Below, in pieces: positions 11,891 through 19,256 of a DNA stretch of 30,458 bases. The notes below the pieces were generated by a model, which did not search any database, had not been told where the DNA came from, and worked only from the letters and a program-made list of their open reading frames with translations. Source of the stretch: a virus; the IMG/VR virus record IMGVR_UViG_3300036831_000243, positions 1-30,458 of that record; one strand, written 5' to 3'. A program made the translations under genes and the position numbers. The stretch's first letter is position 1. Every line of letters starts with the position of its first letter.

Positions 11891-12014
11891 CTCCACTTTC
11901 GCTAGTCTCCGTAGCCAAGGCGGGTGCGTCCGAGCCGCTAAGCGTCGCGGGGTGCTCCACCGCGCTGTGCGAAGCGTACCCGCCGGCACATTTCTGTTAG
12001 CGGAGGACAAATAA

Positions 12015-12494
12015 ATGAGAATCGCTTTACTCGTGCTGGTCATCGTCGCCGCGCTGGGCCTTGCCGCGTGCGGCTCGAAGGGCGTGCCCGGAGTCGCCGC
12101 AATCGTCAAGGTCGGCGCGCAGGAGTTCAAGGTCGAGATCGCCGCGGAGCAAGCTGCGGGGCAGTTGAGCTCCGACGAGGCCGCTTTCCTCAATCCCGTG
12201 CTCGATGGGGTCGCACAGGCAGCCGACGGCGTGCTGGCGAGTTCTGTCGATTGGAGGAAGCTGAATAAAGCCGACAAGCTTGAGATCGCGCACCTGGCCG
12301 TGACGCAGATCGGCGACGCCGTCGAGAGACTTTCTCAAAAGAGCATTGGCCTGAAGTCCGCGCAGGCGAAGGCGACCTTCGAGCGATACCTGCGCGACGC
12401 GCGGCTCGCTGTCGCAACGCTGCGCGTCATCGAGGCCGGCTTATCGCAGCCCCCGAATACCTCGCCGTCGTCCACTCCGACGCCCGCGCCGTAA
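12015..12494 (+). CDS. phage-encoded lipoprotein
   Basis: A 159-aa protein with GGAGG 8 nt upstream. MRIALLVLVIVAALGLAACG is a signal peptide ending in a lipobox (LAAC), with Cys19 the expected lipidated residue. The mature part is helical (IAHLAVTQIGDAVERLSQKS, then YLRDARLAVATLRVIEAGL) and ends in a Pro/Ser/Thr linker. It precedes the holin-like gene. Candidate roles are an outer-membrane spanin-like lysis protein or a superinfection-exclusion lipoprotein expressed from the prophage. It is longer than typical Rz1 proteins. Confidence 0.75.
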   Translation: MRIALLVLVIVAALGLAACGSKGVPGVAAIVKVGAQEFKVEIAAEQAAGQLSSDEAAFLNPVLDGVAQAADGVLASSVDWRKLNKADKLEIAHLAVTQIGDAVERLSQKSIGLKSAQAKATFERYLRDARLAVATLRVIEAGLSQPPNTSPSSTPTPAP

Positions 12495-12517
12495 CAATCA
12501 TGGAAAGGGCTTCAGAG

Positions 12518-12865
12518 ATGAACGGCGGCTACCTCGCAACCTTCTCGGCGATGGCAGTGACTTACGTCACCGGCATGGCATTCAGTGTGACGGGCTGGCT
12601 GGGAGACGCGTGGACGCACCTCACGCCCGGCCAGGCGGCGCTCATCATCGGCCTCCTGACTTATGGCACGCATAACGGCTCGAAGCTGTTCAAGCTGCCT
12701 GGCGTGCGCCGGCTTGGCATAAAGCTGTGCGCGCGGCTTGAAGGGATGTTGCGAGGCCCCGAGGCGGATGGGAAGAGAGAGTTTCTCTTCTTCACGGCGC
12801 TCACCCTCGCCGTGTTTCTGGCCGGCGTCGGCGTACTCGCCCTCATCTTTCACGTCTCCCCGTGA
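12518..12865 (+). CDS. holin-like membrane protein
   Basis: A 115-aa protein; ATG 12518 is preferred because GGAAAGGG (12502-12509) is 8 nt upstream. Hydrophobic segments: YLATFSAMAVTYVTGMAFSV (about 4-25), AALIIGLLTYGTHNGSKLFK (about 38-57) and FLFFTALTLAVFLAGVGVLALI (about 90-112). The 'LTPGQAALIIGLLTYGTHNGSKLFKL' middle is like the HP1-family holin core, where a loop with N or T-x-N precedes a basic helix. Positioned after the lipoprotein, as in lysis cassettes. No endolysin gene is visible nearby. Confidence 0.55.
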   Translation: MNGGYLATFSAMAVTYVTGMAFSVTGWLGDAWTHLTPGQAALIIGLLTYGTHNGSKLFKLPGVRRLGIKLCARLEGMLRGPEADGKREFLFFTALTLAVFLAGVGVLALIFHVSP

Positions 12866-13071
12866 CGCGCGTGCAGATGAAGTACCTCGCAGTCGAGTGC
12901 CCATGCTGCCGGGAGTGGATGTCGCTCTCGGAGTTCCACGTCCAGTGGGGCGTGCAGGCGGGCCTGACGGTCGAGGGCGAGATCGAGTGCCCCGTCCCCG
13001 AATGCGGGCTGGTCTTTTCGATTGAAGGCGGCGTGGCGGTCTACAGATGCCCGGAAAAACCTTCGACTTAA
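12862..13071 (+). CDS. small zinc-binding protein
   Basis: A 69-aa protein from GTG 12862 (GTGA overlap with the preceding stop); ATG 12877 is the alternative. ECPCCREWMS and IECPVPECGLVF give two Cys pairs, a zinc ribbon. Its end overlaps the next gene by 25 bp. Function unknown. Confidence 0.55.
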   Translation: MTRVQMKYLAVECPCCREWMSLSEFHVQWGVQAGLTVEGEIECPVPECGLVFSIEGGVAVYRCPEKPST

Positions 13072-13616
13072 GCCGTCAGGTCACGTTCGCGCTCGCCGCG
13101 ACGCTCACGACGGTCGCCAAGGAAGCGCAAGCCGCCTCGATTAAAGAAATCGAGCGCGACTTCACCGTGCGCAACAACTGGGACCAGCCGGGGAACGCGA
13201 TGGGCATCAAGGCGCTTCCCGCCACGAAAGACGATCTCTCCGCCGCGGTCGCGACGAAGGCCGACTGGCTCATCCCACACGAGGAGGGGACGGACAAGAC
13301 GCCGCTGCGCATCGGCGGACAGCTCGCCATCCCGACGACCGCCGTGCGCCGCACGAAGCGGGACATCATCCGCAAGAACCAGCGCCCGCGAGCGCTCTCG
13401 AGGGCGTTCCTCCTGAAGACGAAAAACGGCCCCGTCATCGCGCAATGGCAGGGGCGCGGGAAGAACCGGAAGCTCGTCGTCCTCTACCACCTGAAGCCGC
13501 GCGCAAAAATACGCAAGCAGTCCACTGTGGTCACGCCGACGGTGAAGGTCTTCGAGAAGCGGTTCGACGCGATCTTTTTCGATCAACTGAAGAAGGCGGT
13601 AGCGACGGCGAGATGA
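13047..13616 (+). CDS. tail/head completion-like protein (gp10-type candidate)
   Basis: A 189-aa basic protein. The pattern 'LxxVAKEAQxAxxKEIERDFTVRNNW' followed by a low-complexity linker, LIPHEEGTDKTP, RIGGQLAIPTTAVRR and a C-terminal FEKRFDAIFFDQLKKAVATAR resembles a recurrent family of phage morphogenesis proteins similar to HK97 gp10/neck or minor tail proteins. Its position just before the terminase genes is earlier than usual for a neck protein. It overlaps its neighbours at both ends (25 bp and 4 bp). Confidence 0.5.
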   Translation: MPGKTFDLSRQVTFALAATLTTVAKEAQAASIKEIERDFTVRNNWDQPGNAMGIKALPATKDDLSAAVATKADWLIPHEEGTDKTPLRIGGQLAIPTTAVRRTKRDIIRKNQRPRALSRAFLLKTKNGPVIAQWQGRGKNRKLVVLYHLKPRAKIRKQSTVVTPTVKVFEKRFDAIFFDQLKKAVATAR

Positions 13617-14080
13617 GCGGGGCATGCAGGCTCAAAGGTGGACTCAATTTCGAGGGACGCGCCCAGCGCGCTCTCTTCGTCTCCGCTGCTGCCGGCGACG
13701 GCCTGCGTGAGCACGACCATCAGACTTTGTTTTTTCTCTGGCTGAGGCGTAACGAGCAGCGCCATCCCGTGCTCGCGCGCTTCTTCGCCATCCCGAACGG
13801 GGGCAAGCGCGACGTGCGAGTGGCGATGAAGCTCCGGGACGAGGGCGTCAAGCCGGGCGTCCTGGATACTCACCTGCCGGTGCCGCGCGGCGGCTTCAGC
13901 GGCTTGTGGATCGAGTTCAAGGCGGGCAGGAACAAGCTCACGGACTTGCAGGAGGAGTGGCGCAACTTCCTCGAACAGCAAGGGCACAAGGTCGAGGTCT
14001 GCTACTCGTGGCAGGAAGCGGCGCTCGCCACTGTGCGTTACCTGAAGTTAGAAGGCTACACGCCGATTACGGCGAGGTAA
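13613..14080 (+). CDS. VRR-NUC family nuclease
   Basis: A 155-aa protein from ATG 13613 (ATGA overlap). EHDHQTLFFLWLRRNEQ (E33, Q37), FFAIPNGGKRDVRVAMKLRDEG, KPGVLDTHLPVPRGG (D85) and GLWIEFKAGRNKLTDLQEEW (E101-x-K103, Q113) are the signature positions of VRR-NUC (PD-(D/E)xK type) nucleases. These are common in phages near packaging genes and are thought to process branched DNA such as Holliday junctions. Function is inferred from family; all catalytic positions appear intact. Confidence 0.85.
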   Translation: MSGACRLKGGLNFEGRAQRALFVSAAAGDGLREHDHQTLFFLWLRRNEQRHPVLARFFAIPNGGKRDVRVAMKLRDEGVKPGVLDTHLPVPRGGFSGLWIEFKAGRNKLTDLQEEWRNFLEQQGHKVEVCYSWQEAALATVRYLKLEGYTPITAR

Positions 14081-14090
14081 GGAGTCACGG

Positions 14091-14708
14091 ATGTCAAACA
14101 AGAGCTACACGGCCGCGAGTAACAAGACGCACGCCGAGGCAGAGGTGCCCCTCGTGGATGTGAACACGACGGAGGCGGCTGCCGCCGTCGCCGCGACCGG
14201 AACTGTCACCCTCGCCGGCCAGCCCGCCGACGGCGATACGCTGACGGTGAACGGCGTCGCCTTCACCTTCAGGAATTCCCCGTCGGGCGCGCACCAGGTC
14301 GGCATCGGCGCGAGCGTCGCGGCGACGCTCGCCGCTCTCACCGCTGCTCTCACCGCCGCCCCCGACGCAGGCGTGCAGGCCGCGACCTATGCCGACAACG
14401 GCGTGAGCGTGCTGACGGTCACGGACGCGACGCCTGGTGCCGCCGGCAACGCCTTCACGCTCGCCAGGTCGGGCACAAACATCAGCGTCTCCGGCGCGAC
14501 CCTCACGGGCGGCACCGACGCCATCGCCGACGGTCAGGAGTTCGCCCTGCCCTTCTCGCTGCGACTGTCGGCCCCTGGCGGCAGCGTCGAGGCCGGCACC
14601 ACGGCGCACCCGATTGCGATCCGCCTGGTGGACGCCGCCGGTCACGCGATCACCTTCGTTTCGGACGGCGCGGGCGGCTGGGCGATCCCCGTCAAGACGA
14701 TCGCGTAA
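14091..14708 (+). CDS. phage structural protein with repeated beta domain
   Basis: A 205-aa protein after AAGGAG. Residues about 37-145 (GTVTLAGQPADGDTLTVNGV, then QVGIGASVAATLAALTAALT, then TVTDATPGAAGNAFTLA) are a beta-rich unit found in tail, tail-sheath and decoration proteins of many phages. The tail segment (IADGQEFALPFSLRLSAPGGS) suits a strand-rich end. It lies between the nuclease and the terminase and is probably a virion decoration or adhesion protein. Its precise role is unclear. Confidence 0.6.
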   Translation: MSNKSYTAASNKTHAEAEVPLVDVNTTEAAAAVAATGTVTLAGQPADGDTLTVNGVAFTFRNSPSGAHQVGIGASVAATLAALTAALTAAPDAGVQAATYADNGVSVLTVTDATPGAAGNAFTLARSGTNISVSGATLTGGTDAIADGQEFALPFSLRLSAPGGSVEAGTTAHPIAIRLVDAAGHAITFVSDGAGGWAIPVKTIA

Positions 14709-14715
14709 AAGGGCT

Positions 14716-15204
14716 GTGACGAAGCAAAAGGCCGACGAGCTGCTCTCCATCTCGAAGCTGGCCGCGCGCTTCGAGCTCGACCGCGCCACCGTGCGCAAGC
14801 GGCTCACGGCGGCGGGAGCGGTGGCGCGGCGCGAGACGGCACGCGAGAAGCTGTACGCGCTCGCGGAGGTCGAGCGATTCCTCACGGACGTGGGCGATCC
14901 GCTCGATGCCGCGCGCCTCCGGAAGATCGAGCAGGAGTCAGACCTCCTCGAGCTGCGACTAGCGCGCGAGCGCGGAGACCTGGTCTCCATGCAGGAGGTC
15001 GGCGACGAATTGCAGGAGGTCTTCAAGCGCCTCTATCAGAAACTCGCCGTCCAGTACCCGCGCGAGATCGCCGCACAGCTCTATAAAGCCGAGTCCCCGG
15101 GCCAGATCACCGACATCATGCGGCACGATATGGGGCGCATCTTCAATGAGATCAGAGAAGATTACACGTCTCTTTTCCGCGAGGATAAGCGCCGCGATTC
15201 CTGA
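14716..15204 (+). CDS. terminase small subunit (Nu1-like)
   Basis: A 162-aa protein from GTG 14716. N-terminal winged helix (LLSISKLAARFELDRATVRKR, then YALAEVERFL), then a helical region (RLRKIEQESDLLELRLARERGDLVSMQEVGDELQ) and a C-terminal segment that would contact the large subunit. Layout and length match Nu1/gpNu1 of lambda, which recognises the packaging site and starts DNA cutting. It overlaps the large-subunit gene by 59 bp. Confidence 0.85.
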   Translation: MTKQKADELLSISKLAARFELDRATVRKRLTAAGAVARRETAREKLYALAEVERFLTDVGDPLDAARLRKIEQESDLLELRLARERGDLVSMQEVGDELQEVFKRLYQKLAVQYPREIAAQLYKAESPGQITDIMRHDMGRIFNEIREDYTSLFREDKRRDS

Positions 15205-17062
15205 GTCGTCGCTGACCGTGAGTCAGTGGGCGGACTCATATCGCTATCTTTCCGCGGAGCGCTCGGCGAGACCGGGCCGCTGGCGCACCTCTCTCGTCCC
15301 TTACACGCGCGAGATCATGGACTGCGCGTCGCGCTCCGACGTGCGCAAGATCGTCTTTATCTCTTCAACCCAGACCGCCAAGACAGAAACCATCTCCAAT
15401 ATCATCGGCTTCTACATCCATGCGGACGCCAGCCCGCAGATGTACGTGGCCGAGACGGAGCTGAAGGCGCGCGCCTGGTCGCAGGAGTGTCTCGCGCCGA
15501 TGATCCGCGACACACCCGTACTCCAGCAGCTCGTCGAAGACCCGCGCTCGCGTGATTCCGGCAACACCATCGAAGGCAAGTCATATCCCGGCGGGCATCT
15601 CGCCATCGCGTGGGCGACCTCTGCCGCAATGCTCTCGTCGCGCCCGCGCCGCATCGTCGGGTGCGACGAGCGCGACGGCTTCAAAGGATCGAGCGAGGGC
15701 GACCCCGTCGCCCTCGCCGAAGAGCGGACGAACACGTTCGAGAACAGCCTCGTCATTGAAGTCTCGACGCCGCGCGACGCCGAAGCGCCGCCCGCCGGCT
15801 CGCCTGAGGATGCACCGTGGCTCTCGCCGATTGAGCGCTCATACGAGGAGACGGATAAGCGCAAATACTTTGTGCCCTGCCCACATTGCAGCGAGTTTCA
15901 GACGCTCGAATGGTCGAATGTGCATTGGGATTCGCCGGAAGAAGCTCATAACGCCTACTACGTCTGCGTCAACGGCTGCCTGATCACCAACGACAGCAAG
16001 GCCGACATGCTCGCGCGCGGCCAGTGGCGCGCGGAGAAGCCCTTTCGCGGCAAGGCCGGCTTCAAGATATGGGCGGGCTACAGCCCGTTCGTCACGTTCG
16101 GACAACTCGCGGAGAAGTGGCTCGCCGCGCAGAAATCCACCGACCGGCTGCGGGTCTTCATCAATACGAGTTTGGCTCAAAGCTGGAAGCCGCTCGCCGA
16201 CAAAATCGAGACTCACGACCTCGAAGGCAGGCTCGAACCTTACCCGGCGGAGGTGCCGCGCGGCGTGCTCCTGCTGACCGCTGGCGTTGATGTGCAGGGC
16301 GACCGCCTCGAGTACGACATCACGGGCTGGGGCCTCGACGAGGAGTCCTGGGCGATCAGGTACGGTTGTATTTACGGCGATCCGGCCTCGTCAGAGGTAT
16401 GGGAGGAGCTGAAAGAGCGCCTCAGCGCCGATTTTATGCGCGAGGGGGATACTTTAATGCGTGTCTCCGCTGCCTGCATAGACTCGGGCGGCCATCACAC
16501 GCAGGAGGTCTACCGTTTCTGCCGCTCGATGCGTGGGCGCAAGTTCTGGGCAATTAAAGGCGCGAATACGCCCGGACAGCCGCTCGCGCCCCGCCAACCG
16601 ACGCTCCAGGGCAAGCCCGCCGTCAAATTGTTCAAGATCGGCACCGAGACGGCGAAAGACACGCTCGCCGCGCACCTGAAGGTCAAAGAACCCGGCCCCG
16701 GCTACTGTCATTTCCCGAACACCACGGACGACGCCGGGGTGCCCGTGTACGGCGAAGCCTATTTCAAGCAGTTATGCAGCGAGCGCGCCGTGACCAAGTA
16801 CACGCGGGGCGTGGGTGTGCGCGTCTGGCAGAAGATCAAGCAGGGCGCGCGCAACGAGGCGCTCGATTGCAAGGTTTACGCGATGGCCGCAAAAGCCATC
16901 CTGAACCCCGACATGAGGCGATTACACAAAAAGGCCGAATCGGTGACTGATAATCCCGCCCCGGAAGGCGAGGCGCGCGAGGAAGCGCCGCCCGTCCCGC
17001 AGCGGCAGCGCCCCCGGTTCGTGGCCGCGCGCCGCGGCGGATTCGTAAAGGGCTTCAGATAG
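15146..17062 (+). CDS. terminase large subunit (GpA family)
   Basis: A 638-aa protein. The N-terminal ATPase has a GpA-type Walker A (SSTQTAKTE, 73-81) and Walker B (VGCDERDGF, 171-179). The C-terminal nuclease has the expected acidic residues: D382 (GVDVQGDRLEY), D446 (ACIDSGGHHTQEVYRF) and D574 (NEALDCKVY). A zinc site is formed by C245, C248, C274 and C278 (CPHC ... CVNGC). Length fits GpA. It packages DNA through the portal and cuts the concatemer, probably at cohesive ends as in lambda; the cos site is not identified. Confidence 0.97.
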   Translation: MRSEKITRLFSARISAAIPESSLTVSQWADSYRYLSAERSARPGRWRTSLVPYTREIMDCASRSDVRKIVFISSTQTAKTETISNIIGFYIHADASPQMYVAETELKARAWSQECLAPMIRDTPVLQQLVEDPRSRDSGNTIEGKSYPGGHLAIAWATSAAMLSSRPRRIVGCDERDGFKGSSEGDPVALAEERTNTFENSLVIEVSTPRDAEAPPAGSPEDAPWLSPIERSYEETDKRKYFVPCPHCSEFQTLEWSNVHWDSPEEAHNAYYVCVNGCLITNDSKADMLARGQWRAEKPFRGKAGFKIWAGYSPFVTFGQLAEKWLAAQKSTDRLRVFINTSLAQSWKPLADKIETHDLEGRLEPYPAEVPRGVLLLTAGVDVQGDRLEYDITGWGLDEESWAIRYGCIYGDPASSEVWEELKERLSADFMREGDTLMRVSAACIDSGGHHTQEVYRFCRSMRGRKFWAIKGANTPGQPLAPRQPTLQGKPAVKLFKIGTETAKDTLAAHLKVKEPGPGYCHFPNTTDDAGVPVYGEAYFKQLCSERAVTKYTRGVGVRVWQKIKQGARNEALDCKVYAMAAKAILNPDMRRLHKKAESVTDNPAPEGEAREEAPPVPQRQRPRFVAARRGGFVKGFR

Positions 17063-17644
17063 ATGTCATTTGCAGACCATTTGCCGGAATACGAGCCGGA
17101 GCGCATCGCCATCGGCGAGACAGCCGAGTGGCGAAAGGTCGTTCCCGACTTCCCGCCAGGCGAAGGCTGGACGCTCACGTACTACGTCCGCGGCGCAGGC
17201 CGCGGCTTCGATCAGGCCGGAGTAACGGACGGCGATGGCTACAAAATAGTCGTCGCGAACACCGTCACGGCGCTCATGTCCGCCGGCAAGTATTACTTCG
17301 AGGCGCGGGTCTCCAACGGCTCGGAAGAGCACGAGGTCGCGCGCGGCGAGATGCTGGCCGTCCTCTCGATCAAGGGGATGGCGACGACCGCCACGCTCGA
17401 CGATCGCAGCCCGGCCCAGCAGATTCTCGACGCGATTGACGCGATGGCCGTCGGCAAGGCCACGCTCGACCAGCAGAGCTACCAGATCGGCACGCGCCAG
17501 CTCGCGCGCATCCCCATCTCGGAACTCCTGAAGCTCCGCTCCACTTACGCGCAGCTCGTCGCGCGCGAGCGCCGCGCGGCGCGGCTCAAAGAGGGCGCGC
17601 CGTTCCTGAAAAATGTTCTCGTGAGGTTCGACCGCCCGCAATGA
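17063..17644 (+). CDS. gpW-like head-tail joining protein
   Basis: A 193-aa protein between terminase and portal, where lambda has gpW. The C-terminal half (SPAQQILDAIDAMAVGKATLDQQSYQIGTRQLARIPISELLKLRSTYAQLVARERR) has the helix-strand-helix order of gpW: two helices around a short basic hairpin. The N-terminal half (GEGWTLTYYVRGAG, then YYFEARVSNGSEEHEVARGEML) is a beta domain. Larger than lambda gpW (68 aa), so it is gpW-like with an extra domain. Joins head to tail by inference. Confidence 0.6.
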   Translation: MSFADHLPEYEPERIAIGETAEWRKVVPDFPPGEGWTLTYYVRGAGRGFDQAGVTDGDGYKIVVANTVTALMSAGKYYFEARVSNGSEEHEVARGEMLAVLSIKGMATTATLDDRSPAQQILDAIDAMAVGKATLDQQSYQIGTRQLARIPISELLKLRSTYAQLVARERRAARLKEGAPFLKNVLVRFDRPQ

Positions 17645-19179
17645 TAAGCCTGTTTGAGCCGGGAGACCTCCCGCCCATGTCAGAGGTCGTGCGAGAGCGC
17701 CGCAGCGTCGCGCAGAAGCGCCGCGCGGCCATAAAGCGCACCTACGCCGCCGCGCAGTTCAACCGGCTCACGAACGACTTCGTCTCGCAGCGCACGTCCG
17801 CCAACGCGGAGCTCAGGCGCGGGCTTCGCACGCTGCGCGCACGCTCGCGCGAGCTCGCGCGCAACGACGACTACATGAAGAAGTTCCTCTCGATGGTCGT
17901 CTCGAACGTGATCGGCCCGGCGGGGATCAAGCTTCAGCCGCGCGCGGAGGTCTCAACCGGCAAGCCCGACGAGAGGTTGAACAAAGCGGTCGCCGCGGCG
18001 TGGTCGCGCTGGTCTCACAAGGAGTACGCCTCGGCCTCCGGCAAGCTCTCGTGGGTTGACGCGCAGCGTTATTACCAGAGGGTCTTGGCGCGTGACGGCG
18101 AGGTTCTGTGTCAGTTCGTCGAAGACAGTAACCCTTACGGGTTTTCGATCAAGTTCATTGATGTGGACTGGCTGGATGAGACCTACAATTTGCTCCTGCC
18201 GAACGGCAATAGAATTTTGATGTCGGTCGAGGTGGACCAGTACGGCCGGCCAGTCAATTACTGGCTCACGCCGCCCTCTTACGATTACCTCTACCCGGAG
18301 AACGGGCGCGCCCGGCAGAGAGTCGCGGTGCCCGCCTCGGAGATCATCCACGACTTTTTAGTCCTCGACGATGAAGAGCAGACGCGCGGCGTGCCGTGGG
18401 CGCACACGGCAATGCTCCGCCTGCACAGCCTCGGCCAGTATGAGGAGGCGGAGATAATTGCCGCGCGCGTGGCCGCCTGCAAGGGTACGTACATCATCCC
18501 GCCCGCAGACGACGAGCTCGCGGGCGAAGGCGAGGACGCGCTCCACCCGCAGATCGAGGAGTCCATCGAGCCGGGCATGAGTCAGGAGCTTCCGCCCGGA
18601 TACACCGTCCACGACGTGAACCCACTTCACCCGAACGCGAACGTCGCGGGCTTCTCGAAGGTCATCCTTCAGGGCGTCGCCGCTGGGCTAGACGTGGACT
18701 ACGTCACGCTCGCCAACGACCTTGCCGGCGTCAACTTCTCATCCATGCGTGGCGGGATGATCGAGACGAGGGACGTTTACCGCGGCCTCCAGACGCACGC
18801 CAAAGAGCACTTCTGCCGCCCCGTCTATCTTCGCTGGTTGAGGCAGGCGATCTTCATGGGCGCAATCGAGGGCGCGCACGCCTCGGACTTCGCCCGCCTC
18901 GACGAGCCGAAGTTTCAGCCGCGCGGGTGGGATTGGGTTGACCCGATGAAGGACGTGCAGGCGACGGTGATGGCGATCAACAACGGACTCGACTCGCGCA
19001 CCGACGCGCTCGCCGAGCGCGGCGAGGACTTCGAGCACGTCGCGCAGAACCTCAAGGCCGAAGCCGACATCGCCGGAGAGTACGGCCTCAACCTTTCCGC
19101 CGGCGCGCCGACGAAGCCCTCCGTGAAGGCCGAGGAAGGCTCGGAAGACGAGGGCGGGGACGGCGCTTCTCACAAATAG
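17641..19179 (+). CDS. portal protein (lambda gpB family)
   Basis: A 512-aa protein overlapping the previous gene by 4 bp. N-terminal Arg-rich helix, then the conserved core (LRARSRELARNDDYMKKFLSMVVSNVIGPAGI, then FIDVDWLDETYNLLLPNGNRI, then VPASEIIHDFLV). The central 'EIIAARVAACKGTYIIPP' and 'GYTVHDVNPLHPNANVAGFSK' blocks are also typical. It forms the dodecameric ring through which DNA enters. The acidic C-terminal tail is as expected. An 18-bp repeat shared with 11873 covers its stop codon. Confidence 0.95.
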   Translation: MISLFEPGDLPPMSEVVRERRSVAQKRRAAIKRTYAAAQFNRLTNDFVSQRTSANAELRRGLRTLRARSRELARNDDYMKKFLSMVVSNVIGPAGIKLQPRAEVSTGKPDERLNKAVAAAWSRWSHKEYASASGKLSWVDAQRYYQRVLARDGEVLCQFVEDSNPYGFSIKFIDVDWLDETYNLLLPNGNRILMSVEVDQYGRPVNYWLTPPSYDYLYPENGRARQRVAVPASEIIHDFLVLDDEEQTRGVPWAHTAMLRLHSLGQYEEAEIIAARVAACKGTYIIPPADDELAGEGEDALHPQIEESIEPGMSQELPPGYTVHDVNPLHPNANVAGFSKVILQGVAAGLDVDYVTLANDLAGVNFSSMRGGMIETRDVYRGLQTHAKEHFCRPVYLRWLRQAIFMGAIEGAHASDFARLDEPKFQPRGWDWVDPMKDVQATVMAINNGLDSRTDALAERGEDFEHVAQNLKAEADIAGEYGLNLSAGAPTKPSVKAEEGSEDEGGDGASHK

Positions 19180-19182
19180 GCC
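19165..19182 (+). repeat. 18-bp repeat, copy 2
   Basis: GCTTCTCACAAATAGGCC, identical to 11873-11890 and spanning the stop codon of the portal gene, 17 bp before the capsid-gene terminator hairpin. Confidence 0.7.
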
Positions 19183-19198
19183 GCGGGCGCGTGCCAAT

Positions 19199-19256
19199 AT
19201 CGCCCACGTGATGATTCGGGAGACCTTCTCGAATGTCCGTGGGCGATTCTTTTTTT
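19199..19256 (+). terminator. strong terminator overlapping the capsid gene start
   Basis: ATCGCCCACG (19199-19208) pairs with CGTGGGCGAT (19238-19247), 10 bp perfect. An inner stem, ATTCGGGAG/TTCTCGAAT (G-U pairs), extends it. TCTTTTTTT follows. The next in-frame ATG (19257) touches the T-tract; the earlier ATG (19233) and its GGGAG site (19218-19222) lie inside the hairpin, so translation and termination may interfere. Confidence 0.85.
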
